Numbered from the stretch's first letter, positions 1-6,953 are shown. The stretch: DNA of 7,626 nt from an uncultured Bacilli bacterium (GCA_944363755.1 CALVVC010000047.1:1-7626); one strand, 5' to 3'. The notes: generated from the sequence alone by a model not told the origin. A program made the numbers and translations.

Positions 1-201
1 TATTAATTTATTACTCTTTTCTCCATCTACAGTTAAATCATATACTAAATTACCGGTTTCAATTGTTATGGCATTACTCTTTTCTTTTGTTACTGTAAAC
101 ATAGCATAAGAAAAGTATCCTCCTAATATTAATAGAGTCACAATTATCATTACTATCATATATATTTTACTAAAACTTGTTTCTAACAATAATCTCTTCA
201 T
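1..201 (-). CDS. Secreted or membrane-anchored surface protein, N-terminal part only (possible SipW/TasA-like preprotein)
   Basis: This is the first 67 codons of a minus-strand gene whose 3' end lies beyond the left edge; the frame is open to base 1. The ATG at 199-201 follows an AGAAAGGAG Shine-Dalgarno sequence at good spacing. The product starts with a short basic segment (MKRLLLETSFSK), then a hydrophobic stretch at about residues 13-32 ending LILGGYFSYA. After it comes MFTVTKEKSNAITIETGNL, a short spacer leading into a Gly-Asn-Leu strand. A hydrophobic segment ending in a small-residue/YA site, followed by FT..., SN and TGNL, resembles the N-terminus of SipW-processed TasA/camelysin-type surface proteins. 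That assignment is inference from pattern; an ordinary signal-anchored protein fits as well. The gene lies just after a terminator, and I see no convincing promoter of its own. Confidence 0.7.
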   Translation of the reverse strand, partial: MKRLLLETSFSKIYMIVMIIVTLLILGGYFSYAMFTVTKEKSNAITIETGNLVYDLTVDGEKSNKLI

Positions 202-223
202 AACTTACTCCTTTCTAAAACAC

Positions 224-254
224 AAAAAAGAATAGAATTAACCTACTCTATTCT
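224..254 (-). terminator. Rho-independent terminator after the 245-aa membrane protein
   Basis: On the minus strand AGAATAGA (247-254) pairs perfectly with TCTATTCT (229-236) across a 10-nt loop, followed by a run of T (224-229). There is no T-run on the plus-strand side, so it is directional. It ends the transcript carrying the 347-1084 gene and the possible small peptide at 243-329, whose stop codon lies in the hairpin loop. The stem is AU-rich, so some read-through into the gene at 1-201 is plausible. Confidence 0.7.
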
Positions 255-329
255 ACTTACACTATAAAAGAAAGTAACTATATTATTATAAATTGCCCCC
301 CCTGTAGCATTTGTGATATATTTATTCAT
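243..329 (-). CDS. Possible small peptide, 28 residues, unknown function
   Basis: ATG at 327-329 opens a 28-codon frame ending at TAG (243-245). It starts 17 nt after the stop of the upstream membrane-protein gene and is preceded by a moderate Shine-Dalgarno-like GAAAGAGGG. The peptide begins MNKYITNATGGAIYNN and continues into a mildly hydrophobic IVTFFYSV stretch. A run of seven G on the coding strand (296-302) encodes part of Thr-Gly-Gly-Ala; one base more or less would stop the frame within several codons. The stop codon falls in the terminator loop. I recognise no family. It may be a real micropeptide, a leader, a gene remnant or chance; the placement and ribosome site are the only support. 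A TATAAT on the minus strand (285-290) has no good -35. Confidence 0.3.
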   Translation of the reverse strand: MNKYITNATGGAIYNNIVTFFYSVSRIE

Positions 330-346
330 AACAATATACCCTCTTT

Positions 347-1084
347 CTATTGTTCATTTCTTTCGCAAGTATAACCATTATTTTCCAATTCTTTTTCTAT
401 AGTAGTTACACTTTGATTAAGTTCATACTCTGGATAAAATCCTTCAAACTCTGTAATATTATCGGTAATAAAATCCATATTAAGTTTTTCATAATCAATA
501 TTTTGAGTAGTTATTTGAACAGCAGCACTTACACTACAATCTGCACTCATACCAATATCATTTTCATCTAAAACAGTCTTTAAAAACTGACATGAATCTT
601 CCCTTTCTGTTAAAACACTACTATTAGTTGCAGTATCTGATAGTCTACTAGTAGTAGTCATTCTACTACTCTTTAATCTATTTTTATCATATTTAAAACT
701 TAAATCATAAGTATAATCTAAATTATCAGTAGAATTTCTAAAAGTACAACTCATAGTTCCACTCTTTAACTCATTAACACCTGTCTTTTCATTTTTATAG
801 TCTGTAATAAATTGTGATATTTCTGGTAAAAAGAAAACAAAAGCAAAAAGAAATAACATTAATAATACTAGGAATATAGGATGACCTTTTTTCTTTTTTG
901 AACCTGTATTACCTTGACTATTACCTGTATTTATAGGTTGTTGATTAACCTCTTTAGTATTAGAAACTTCTACTACTTTAGGTTCATTATTAACTTTAGT
1001 AGAATTTACACTATTATCTATCAAAGGTGTTATTACTTTAGGAGTTTCTTCATTAATTTTATTATTATCATTCTTATTATCCAT
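347..1084 (-). CDS. Single-pass membrane protein with disordered N-terminus and four-cysteine ectodomain, unknown function
   Basis: This 245-aa protein starts at an ATG behind a strong AAGGAGGGAG ribosome site. Residues 1-62 are Asn/Thr/Lys-rich and probably disordered. A KKKK patch at 63-66 precedes one membrane helix at about 69-87 (ends FVFFLPEI), which predicts N-in, C-out topology. The outer domain (about 100-245) has cysteines at 113, 165, 183 and 240, enough for two disulfides. It opens with a strand-rich GTMSCTFRNST...YTYDLSFKYD pattern that vaguely recalls small DUF1307/YehR-type exported proteins, but I would not assign it to that family. It follows rpe but has its own extended -10 promoter overlapping the rpe 3' end, and a terminator downstream, so it can be expressed apart from the rlmN-rpe operon. 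In Bacillus subtilis this position holds thiN. Function is unknown. Confidence 0.85.
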   Translation of the reverse strand: MDNKNDNNKINEETPKVITPLIDNSVNSTKVNNEPKVVEVSNTKEVNQQPINTGNSQGNTGSKKKKGHPIFLVLLMLFLFAFVFFLPEISQFITDYKNEKTGVNELKSGTMSCTFRNSTDNLDYTYDLSFKYDKNRLKSSRMTTTSRLSDTATNSSVLTEREDSCQFLKTVLDENDIGMSADCSVSAAVQITTQNIDYEKLNMDFITDNITEFEGFYPEYELNQSVTTIEKELENNGYTCERNEQ

Positions 1085-1110
1085 AAAGTCTCCCTCCTTA
1101 TTCTAAATAA

Positions 1111-1139
1111 ATTATAGCATCTTACTTTAAAAACGTAAA
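1111..1139 (-). promoter_or_regulatory. Extended -10 sigma-A-type promoter for the 245-aa membrane protein gene
   Basis: On the minus strand TTTACG (1134-1139) and TATAAT (1111-1116) are exactly 17 bp apart, and TGC directly before TATAAT gives an extended -10. The -35 box lies in the last codons and stop of rpe. Predicted transcription starts around 1104, a short distance upstream of the AAGGAGGG ribosome site. This is the best promoter match in the window. Confidence 0.7.
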
Positions 1140-1759
1140 CTATTTATTTTCTCTTGATAATTATCACTACTAATTATATAGTTACCACTAACTATAATAT
1201 CTGTTAAATTATTTATTTTTTTTAAAACTAAATTATTAACTCCTCCATCTACACTTATTTTAAAATTAAAGTCTTTATATTCTTTCTTTAAGACTTTTAA
1301 TTCTTTAAGTTTACTAAGAGTCTTATTAATAAACTTTTGTCCCCCACTACCAGGTATAACCCCCATTACTAATATTAAATCTATATATGGTAAATAAGGT
1401 ATTAATTTATCTACTTTATCATCTGGATTAAGTGCAAGTCCTGCTTTAATACCATAACTCTTAATTAGTTTTAAGTTACTTAAAGTATCTTCTAAAGTAT
1501 CTAAATGTATAGTTATATACTCAGTATTTAAACTAGCATAATCACTAATATAATTACTAGGAGATGCTACCATTAAATGAACATCTAATCTTTTATCTGT
1601 ATATTTATAAATATGTCTCATCTCTTTAAATGGCAATGATTTATTATCTACATACTTACCATCCATAACATCTACATGAATAAAATCTACATCAGTATTA
1701 TTCAACTTTTTTAATGTATTAGGTATATCTTTACTAGTTAAAAAAGATGCACTAATCAT
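1127..1759 (-). CDS. rpe: Ribulose-phosphate 3-epimerase
   Basis: This cytoplasmic (beta/alpha)8-barrel enzyme interconverts D-ribulose 5-phosphate and D-xylulose 5-phosphate in the non-oxidative pentose phosphate pathway. The 210-aa length is near the family norm. Metal and acid/base ligands are present: HVDVMDG gives H28 and D30, HLMV gives H61, and VDGG gives D171. Ser5 sits at the usual substrate-binding serine. The phosphate loop reads VMGVIPGSGGQKF (131-143), a divergent form of the common MTVNPGFGGQ. The start overlaps the rsgA stop as ATGA, behind a GAGGAGG ribosome site, so translation is probably coupled to rsgA. It is last in the operon and directly follows rsgA, as in Bacillus. 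Allulose-6-phosphate epimerase is a related alternative, but the operon context favours rpe. Confidence 0.92.
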   Translation of the reverse strand: MISASFLTSKDIPNTLKKLNNTDVDFIHVDVMDGKYVDNKSLPFKEMRHIYKYTDKRLDVHLMVASPSNYISDYASLNTEYITIHLDTLEDTLSNLKLIKSYGIKAGLALNPDDKVDKLIPYLPYIDLILVMGVIPGSGGQKFINKTLSKLKELKVLKKEYKDFNFKISVDGGVNNLVLKKINNLTDIIVSGNYIISSDNYQEKINSLRF

Positions 1760-2589
1760 TTAACCGCCTCCTCAAAAAACTTCAAATAACTTTCATATCT
1801 ACTTTTAAGAATCTCTCCATTAAACACAGCCTTTCTAATCATACATTCTTTTTCTTTAGTATGAGAACAATCTCTAAAAGGACAAGAATAATTAAAAAAC
1901 TCTCTAAAAGCATATTTAATATCTTCTTTTTTATAAATAGAAAAATCTAAAGCTGAAAAACCAGGAGTATCTAATACTTTACCATCTAAGAAATCATATA
2001 ATTCTACATTTCTAGTTGTATGACGCCCTCTACCTAAAGCAAGAGAAACTTCTCCTGTCTTTAAGTTCCATTTAGGATTTAATTTATTTAAAAGAGTACT
2101 CTTCCCTGCTCCAGTCTGTCCTATAAAGACAACTGTCTTATCTTTAATAAGTTTTTTTATTTTATTAAGTTCTAAATTAGTAAGAACAGGATACCCTATA
2201 TTAGTATAATATACCATTATCTCTTTTATTTTATCATAAGTCTCTTTACTAACTAAATCAATCTTAGTTAAACAAATAACAACATCTATCTTTTGCAGTT
2301 CCATATGAGCGATAAATTTATCTAATAAACCTAAAGAAAAATCTGGATTAACAAGACTTGTAACAATGAAAGCTCTATCTATATTACTAACCATAGGTCT
2401 ATTAAAGGTATTTCTTCTAGGTAATATTTCTTCTATTACTAAGCTTTTTTCATTAAATATAACATAATCTCCAACTTTAGGTATAAGTTTATCTTTTCTA
2501 AATTTACCTCTAGGCACTGTATTATAAGTTTTATTATTACTAGATACTATATGTCTATTACTACTTATTTTAACTATTTGTCCTTGCAT
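1756..2589 (-). CDS. rsgA: Small ribosomal subunit biogenesis GTPase RsgA
   Basis: RsgA is a circularly permuted GTPase that acts late in 30S subunit maturation, releasing assembly factors and checking the decoding site. The 277-aa protein has an N-terminal OB-fold (about 1-65) and then G-motifs in permuted order: G4 TKID at 108-111, G1 GQTGAGKST at 157-165, the G2 region GRGRHTTR at 186-193, and G3 DTPG at 207-210. The C-terminal zinc finger has C236, C241, H243 and C249 (CPFRDCSH...C). All key motifs are intact and the length is normal. The ATG follows AGGAGAG and starts 8 nt after the prkC stop. The end overlaps rpe by ATGA. RsgA is a known phosphorylation target of PrkC in Bacillus, so its position directly after the kinase is functionally sensible. 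Confidence 0.96.
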   Translation of the reverse strand: MQGQIVKISSNRHIVSSNNKTYNTVPRGKFRKDKLIPKVGDYVIFNEKSLVIEEILPRRNTFNRPMVSNIDRAFIVTSLVNPDFSLGLLDKFIAHMELQKIDVVICLTKIDLVSKETYDKIKEIMVYYTNIGYPVLTNLELNKIKKLIKDKTVVFIGQTGAGKSTLLNKLNPKWNLKTGEVSLALGRGRHTTRNVELYDFLDGKVLDTPGFSALDFSIYKKEDIKYAFREFFNYSCPFRDCSHTKEKECMIRKAVFNGEILKSRYESYLKFFEEAVK

Positions 2590-2597
2590 TATCTCTC

Positions 2598-4379
2598 CTA
2601 ATCATCACTTTGAGAACTTGAATTTGATGAATTATTATTATTATCATTATTATTATTATTATTATTATTATTTCCTTCTTGTTCTGTTGTAGTATCTTCA
2701 GTATTTGATTCTACTAATCTACCAATTGTTATAGTTACACTATCATTATTTTTAACAGTAGAACCATTAGGACGTGATTGTGAAAGTATCTTTCCATCTT
2801 TAGTTTTATCAGTTGTATCTTGATATTCTGTAGTTACAGTTACACAAGCATTATTAGCCCAAGTAGTTACAACACTCTCATCTTGCAAATACCAATCTGG
2901 GAATGTAATATCTTGTAAAACTGTTAATGTTATATTATCACCTGATTTAACTTCACTACCTTCATCAAGTGATTGAGAAATAACAAGATTTTGTCCTATA
3001 ACACCACAAGTTGTAGAATCAGGCTCTATTTCTTGAATTTTAACAACAAGTCCCATATCTTCTAAAGTCTCTTTTACTTCATCAACATCCATATTTACAT
3101 AATTTTCAAGTTCATATGTTTTTACACCAGTTGACTTATATAATGTAACTCTTGTCCCTTCTTTTACAGTAGAACCACTTCTAGGATCTGTTCTAATTAT
3201 TCTATTTTTCTTAACATCTTCACTACTTACTTCTTTAATTTTACTATTAACAGTAAGCCCTGCATCTTCTAGCATATCTTCTGCTTTACTAACAGTCATC
3301 CCACTAACATCTGGTACTTTTACATCTTTTTCAGCAGTAACAACTGGTATTATAAAGAATACTGATATTAAAGAAATTACAATAACTCCAGCGATTATTG
3401 ATAATGCTATAATTAATTTATTTGATTTTTTTACCTTTTCATCAGTAATAGGTATAGCGATACCTTCATCATCACTAATTGGCTTCATTATCTTAGTAGT
3501 ATCATCTACTTCATTTTCAGGATATGGATAAACATAAGGCTCTTCATTTATTCTATCATCATTTAAAGCAGTTAATAAATCATTATGCATACTCTTAGCA
3601 TCATCATACCTATTTTTAGGGTTTTTAGCAGTTGATTTCAAAATAATATTTTCAATACTTTGAGGAATATCATTATTTAGTTTATGAACATCAGGAAGAG
3701 GCTCTTTCATTTGTTTTAAAGCTATTTCAACAGCACTGTCTCCTTTAAAAGGAAGTTCTCCTGTAAGTAACTCATAGAAAATAATTCCCATCGAATAGAT
3801 ATCACTTTTAATAGTTGTACCTTTACCAGCTGCTTGTTCAGGAGGAAGGTAATGAACTGACCCCATTACAGAATTTGTTTGTGTTAACTGGGTTGAGTTA
3901 AGAGCCATAGCAATACCAAAGTCTGTTATTTTTATCTGTCCATCATCTTGGATCATAATATTTTGTGGTTTTAAATCTCTATGAACGATATAAGAGTCAT
4001 GTGCATGAGCCATACCATCTGTTAGTTGTAACATAATATCAATCGCTTCTGATAAAGTTAGACTACCACGTTTTTTTAGTAATTGTTTTAGAGTCTTTCC
4101 TTCAACATATTCCATGACAATATAGTATAGTCCATCATCTTCTCCAACATCATACATGGCAACGATATTAGGATGAGAAAGACTAGAAGCTGATAGGGCT
4201 TCACGTTGAAAACGTCTTACAAATTTTTCATCATTTGCAAGGTCTCCCCTTAATACTTTTATCGCTACATTTCTATCAAGTATAGTATCATATGCAAGAT
4301 AGACATTAGCCATACCACCTTCGCCTATTGATTTAATTATCTCATAACGATCATTAATTTTTTGCCCCTTTGTAACCAT
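2598..4379 (-). CDS. prkC: PASTA-domain membrane Ser/Thr protein kinase (PrkC/StkP family)
   Basis: This Hanks-type receptor kinase senses muropeptide or lipid II through PASTA repeats and controls cell-wall metabolism, growth and translation. In the 593-aa protein the kinase domain spans about 12-270. It has glycine loop GEGGMANV (19-26), K41 in VAIKV, E60, catalytic HRDLKPQN (133-140, D135), DFG (153-155) and a Thr-rich activation loop before GSVHYLPPEQ with T163, T166 and T168. A juxtamembrane linker leads to one membrane helix at about 321-347, then three extracellular PASTA repeats (about 354-416, 422-488, 490-555). The third is divergent. The tail from about 557 is Thr/Glu- and then Asn/Ser-rich, with long Asn runs coded by AAT repeats. 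The start overlaps the phosphatase stop (TAATG), which couples kinase to phosphatase. It is somewhat shorter than Bacillus PrkC (about 648 aa). Confidence 0.96.
   Translation of the reverse strand: MVTKGQKINDRYEIIKSIGEGGMANVYLAYDTILDRNVAIKVLRGDLANDEKFVRRFQREALSASSLSHPNIVAMYDVGEDDGLYYIVMEYVEGKTLKQLLKKRGSLTLSEAIDIMLQLTDGMAHAHDSYIVHRDLKPQNIMIQDDGQIKITDFGIAMALNSTQLTQTNSVMGSVHYLPPEQAAGKGTTIKSDIYSMGIIFYELLTGELPFKGDSAVEIALKQMKEPLPDVHKLNNDIPQSIENIILKSTAKNPKNRYDDAKSMHNDLLTALNDDRINEEPYVYPYPENEVDDTTKIMKPISDDEGIAIPITDEKVKKSNKLIIALSIIAGVIVISLISVFFIIPVVTAEKDVKVPDVSGMTVSKAEDMLEDAGLTVNSKIKEVSSEDVKKNRIIRTDPRSGSTVKEGTRVTLYKSTGVKTYELENYVNMDVDEVKETLEDMGLVVKIQEIEPDSTTCGVIGQNLVISQSLDEGSEVKSGDNITLTVLQDITFPDWYLQDESVVTTWANNACVTVTTEYQDTTDKTKDGKILSQSRPNGSTVKNNDSVTITIGRLVESNTEDTTTEQEGNNNNNNNNNDNNNNSSNSSSQSDD
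2631..2672. repeat. Trinucleotide (ATT/AAT) microsatellite in the prkC 3' end
   Basis: About 14 ATT units run in tandem on the plus strand, broken by one ATC near 2643-2646. Read as codons on the minus strand this is Asn runs interrupted by one Asp in the extracellular C-terminal tail of PrkC. Because the unit is 3 bp, slippage would change tail length without breaking the frame. Confidence 0.9.
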
Positions 4380-5119
4380 TATTCTTCACCTTCTCCTAAA
4401 ATTAAGTATGCTACTGATATATTATCAGTTCCCCCTCTATTGTTAGCTTTCCTAATTAGTTTAATAACTTTATCTTCTATATCTCCTTCTCCAATTAAGA
4501 CTCTTTCTATTGCTTCTTCATCTAACATATTAGTAAGTCCATCACTAGATAAAAGAATTGCATCTATTTCCATATCACAATCAAAGATATCTATATCGAT
4601 AGGATCATTAGCCCCAAGTGCTTTCATCAAAACATTTTTCTTAGGATGATCTTTCGCTTCTTCTTCTGTTAACTCACCTGCTGAAACTAATAAGTTTACT
4701 AATGTATGATCATATGTTACTTTATGAAGTTTATTATCTTTCATAACAAAACCTGATGAATCTCCAATATTACCAAACAAGATATAATCTTTAGTAATAA
4801 TTGCCGTAACAAGAGTTGTTCCCATACCCTTACTTTCAGGATGAGTTTTCTCATGTCTAAAAATACTATCATTTATCTCATTAACACTATCACGTAAAAA
4901 ATTAACAGCATCCATCTTAGACATATTATGAAAATTCTCATTAAAGTCTTTAGCAAGATGAGTTATAGCGATAGAAGATGCTACTTCTCCTGCAGAGTGT
5001 CCCCCCATACCATCAGCAATAGCCATAAGTGTATCATTATCACTATTATGTACTATTAAAACACTATCCTCATTATGATCTCTAACCTTTCCTGCATCAG
5101 TTAAATAAAACGATTTCAT
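4379..5119 (-). CDS. stp: PP2C-family protein Ser/Thr phosphatase (Stp1/PrpC)
   Basis: This metal-dependent (Mn/Mg) phosphatase reverses phosphorylation by the kinase encoded just downstream. The 246-aa length is typical of bacterial Stp/PrpC. Conserved PP2C motifs appear in order: TDAGKVRDHNEDS (7-19, with E17 and D18), ADGMGGHSAGE (35-45, with D36 and G37), GTT (100-102), GNIGDSS (116-122, D120), DHTLVNLL (137-144), SSDGLTNML (191-199, D193) and GGTDNIS (229-235, D232). The usual GDSRxY reads GDSSGF here, so the Arg after GDS is Ser, a mild departure. The ATG follows AAGGAGG and overlaps the rlmN stop as ATGA; its own stop overlaps the kinase start as TAATG. This arrangement favours fixed phosphatase:kinase stoichiometry. 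The protein is soluble, with no membrane segment. Confidence 0.95.
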   Translation of the reverse strand: MKSFYLTDAGKVRDHNEDSVLIVHNSDNDTLMAIADGMGGHSAGEVASSIAITHLAKDFNENFHNMSKMDAVNFLRDSVNEINDSIFRHEKTHPESKGMGTTLVTAIITKDYILFGNIGDSSGFVMKDNKLHKVTYDHTLVNLLVSAGELTEEEAKDHPKKNVLMKALGANDPIDIDIFDCDMEIDAILLSSDGLTNMLDEEAIERVLIGEGDIEDKVIKLIRKANNRGGTDNISVAYLILGEGEE

Positions 5120-6135
5120 ATATCCTCCTTCTTACTTCTAAGCTGTCCACAAGCAGCACTAATTTCGCCACCAAATTCTCGCCTAATTGTAACTGTAATA
5201 TTATTTTTCTTTAGTATATCATAAAACTTAGCAATTGTTAAAGGATTACTTCTCTTAAACTGTAAAGCATCTGTTTCATTATATGGTATTAAATTAACAT
5301 ATGAGTTTATTCCTTTAAGTAAATTCACAAGTTCTAATGCATCCTCTTTACTATCATTAACAGAAGATAACATTATATATTCAAAAGTTACTCTTCTGTT
5401 AGTCTTCTCTAAATATTTCTTAATAGCACTGATTAAATCTTTTAAAGGATATACTTTTGCAATAGGCATAATCTCACGTCTTAATTTATCATTCGCTGCA
5501 TGCAAACTAATCGCAAGATTTACTTGATAAGGAAAATTACTAAACTCTAATATTTTAGGAACAAGTCCACAAGTAGATACCGTTATATGCCTTGATCCTA
5601 TATTAAGTCCTTTAGGATGATTGATAATTTTAATAAAATTACAGATATTATCATAATTATCAAAAGGCTCCCCTATTCCCATAATAACAACATGACTTAT
5701 TCTAAGGTTAGCATCAAGCTCTACTTTAAGTATTTGTTCTACCATTTCCCCTGTAGTTAAATTACGTACCTTCCTACGTCTACCTGACTCACAAAACTTA
5801 CATCCCATATTACATCCTACTTGACTAGAAATACAAAGACTATTTCCATAATCATGCCTCATAAGAACTGCTTCAATATGTTCACCATCTTTTAACTTAA
5901 ATAAATACTTTCTAACATCTTTTCCAAGTTCTACTGCAATTATCTCTATATTAGAAATAATAAAGTCAACACCTAATTTTTCTCTTATCTCTTTTTTTAT
6001 ATTAGTCACTTCCTTAAAAGAAGTAATTCTCTTATTATATAGCCAAGAAAAAAGTTCTGTAGCATAATATTTTTTCTCACCAATTTTTAGAAAATATTCT
6101 ATTAATTCATCTATAGTTAAATCATATACACTCAT
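5116..6135 (-). CDS. rlmN: Dual-specificity 23S rRNA A2503 / tRNA A37 C2-methyltransferase RlmN (divergent form)
   Basis: This radical-SAM enzyme methylates C2 of adenosine 2503 in 23S rRNA and usually A37 of some tRNAs. In the 339-aa protein the [4Fe-4S] cluster motif is C108-x3-C112-x2-C115 (CNMGCKFC). C329 in the AACGQL motif is the expected methyl-carrier cysteine, and C101 matches the second catalytic cysteine 7 residues before the cluster. SAM-binding MGIGEPFDNYD lies at 152-162, and an N-terminal RlmN domain occupies about 1-60. Sequence just after the cluster (ESGRRRKVRNLTTGE) and STCGLVP (187-193) differ from the common CATGxxGFxRNLT and STVGLVP forms, so this is a divergent RlmN branch. 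The ATG follows GAGGTG. It is first in the operon, and its TGA overlaps the phosphatase start. Cfr, the A2503 C8-methyltransferase, is the alternative; position and motifs favour RlmN. Confidence 0.9.
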   Translation of the reverse strand: MSVYDLTIDELIEYFLKIGEKKYYATELFSWLYNKRITSFKEVTNIKKEIREKLGVDFIISNIEIIAVELGKDVRKYLFKLKDGEHIEAVLMRHDYGNSLCISSQVGCNMGCKFCESGRRRKVRNLTTGEMVEQILKVELDANLRISHVVIMGIGEPFDNYDNICNFIKIINHPKGLNIGSRHITVSTCGLVPKILEFSNFPYQVNLAISLHAANDKLRREIMPIAKVYPLKDLISAIKKYLEKTNRRVTFEYIMLSSVNDSKEDALELVNLLKGINSYVNLIPYNETDALQFKRSNPLTIAKFYDILKKNNITVTIRREFGGEISAACGQLRSKKEDI

Positions 6136-6187
6136 AATTCACCTCAATAAATTGATATTTATTAAAAAACGCAAATTGTAATTTATA

Positions 6188-6892
6188 TTAATTATTATCT
6201 CTAATTATATTACAAGGATTACCATATACAACCTTGTTATCGTCCATGCAATTCATATCAATTCCATCTACACTAGTTTCATAAATCCATTGTTTTAAAT
6301 CAGTATTATTCCCAGTTTCATAAAATTTAATAAGTTTTTCAAAAAAAGTTGCTTGGTTATTTTGCGAAATAGTTATAATACCACAACCATTATCTATCAT
6401 TATTTTATTAGCAAATAACATACCAACTCTCTTATTACCATCTATAAACATTTGTCTTCTCATAACCCATAACATAACTTCTATTGCTATTTCTGTTTTA
6501 GTCTTAAGAGGTTGATTAAGTAAATTTTCTAATTCTTCTTCAATTTGACTTTCAATAGGAAATTGAGGTTTCCAAGTAGTTCTTAATTTACCTAAATCTT
6601 GATCTAAAACTAATTTATCACAAGTTAATTTATGTAAATTAAATAATACTTTTAAATCACAATTAATATCTTTATTTTCTAATATAAATTGCCATGCATA
6701 TTTCAAATTATTAATTGCAATAATATTATCCACTGTTAAACCATTAACAACACCCCCATCATAAATTATTTGGGTCTGTGGATAAGTAACCTCAATTCCT
6801 TCTAAATTTGCACTTTTCCAAATATAATCAACTATATTTCTTTTAGCAATAAATACATTCTGTTCTCTAGTTAAATTAAATTTATTTTGCAT
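6188..6892 (-). CDS. Fic-domain protein with substituted catalytic histidine and intact inhibitory motif
   Basis: Fic enzymes transfer AMP or other phosphate-bearing groups to target proteins through an HPFx(D/E)GN(G/K)R loop. Here the loop reads QMFIDGNKRVG, so the anion-binding DGNKR core is kept but the catalytic His is Gln and the Pro is Met. A single-helix SANLEG motif near the N-terminus matches the S/TxxxE(G/N) inhibitory helix of class II Fic proteins. A long open frame begins at GTG (6902-6904), but that codon is part of the Shine-Dalgarno sequence AGAGGTGAG. I therefore start at ATG 6890-6892, giving 234 aa. In that numbering the Ser is 27, the Glu 31 and the Gln replacing His 147. 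No signal peptide or membrane segment is visible, so it is cytoplasmic. It sits just upstream of rlmN, where Bacillus has rsmB, and has its own promoter. It may be non-catalytic, use altered chemistry, or belong to a Gln-type subfamily. Confidence 0.85.
   Translation of the reverse strand: MQNKFNLTREQNVFIAKRNIVDYIWKSANLEGIEVTYPQTQIIYDGGVVNGLTVDNIIAINNLKYAWQFILENKDINCDLKVLFNLHKLTCDKLVLDQDLGKLRTTWKPQFPIESQIEEELENLLNQPLKTKTEIAIEVMLWVMRRQMFIDGNKRVGMLFANKIMIDNGCGIITISQNNQATFFEKLIKFYETGNNTDLKQWIYETSVDGIDMNCMDDNKVVYGNPCNIIRDNN
6204..6231 (-). promoter_or_regulatory. Possible promoter for the rlmN-rpe operon inside the fic 3' end
   Basis: On the minus strand TTGTAT (6226-6231) and a perfect TATAAT (6204-6209) are 16 bp apart, within the last codons of the Fic-like gene. 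This gives a leader of about 60 nt before rlmN. The -35 is only half-matched. The 52-nt gap between fic and rlmN holds no better promoter and no terminator, so read-through from the fic promoter is a second route. Confidence 0.35.
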
Positions 6893-6899
6893 AATGAAT

Positions 6900-6908
6900 C
6901 TCACCTCT
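6900..6908 (-). promoter_or_regulatory. Shine-Dalgarno site that fixes the Fic-like gene start
   Basis: AGAGGTGAG on the minus strand lies 7 nt before the ATG at 6890-6892. The in-frame GTG at 6902-6904 is inside this motif and has no ribosome site of its own, so the ATG is preferred. Confidence 0.8.
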
Positions 6909-6924
6909 AATTTATATTAATATA

Positions 6925-6953
6925 ATTATATCAAAGTTTTGAGATAATTTAAA
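6925..6953 (-). promoter_or_regulatory. Extended -10 promoter for the Fic-like gene
   Basis: On the minus strand TTTAAA (6948-6953) and TATAAT (6925-6930) are 17 bp apart, and TGA before TATAAT gives an extended -10. The predicted leader is about 25 nt. The -35 abuts the T-run of the terminator just upstream, so the promoter is insulated from transcription coming from the right. Confidence 0.6.

Noticed and set aside
350..1117. Plus-strand open frames at 350-571 and 914-1117
   Set aside because: They are antisense to the 245-aa gene, lack good ribosome sites and encode Ile/Phe-rich low-complexity products expected from the complement of AT-rich coding DNA.
4362..4649. Plus-strand 95-codon frame antisense to the phosphatase start
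   Set aside because: It is Ser/Ile-rich low complexity, lies opposite a well-supported PP2C gene and has no ribosome site.
1756..5118. Mycoplasma-type code with TGA as Trp, suggested by the low GC
   Set aside because: TGA ends rsgA and rlmN in canonical ATGA overlaps and the Trp codons checked are TGG.
5116..6135. Cfr-type antibiotic-resistance methyltransferase
   Set aside because: Gene order with stp/prkC/rsgA, the AACGQL motif and overall layout fit RlmN; the unusual post-cluster residues alone do not indicate Cfr.
6893..6904. Upstream GTG start for the Fic-like gene
   Set aside because: The GTG is part of the Shine-Dalgarno motif AGAGGTGAG that serves the ATG at 6890-6892.
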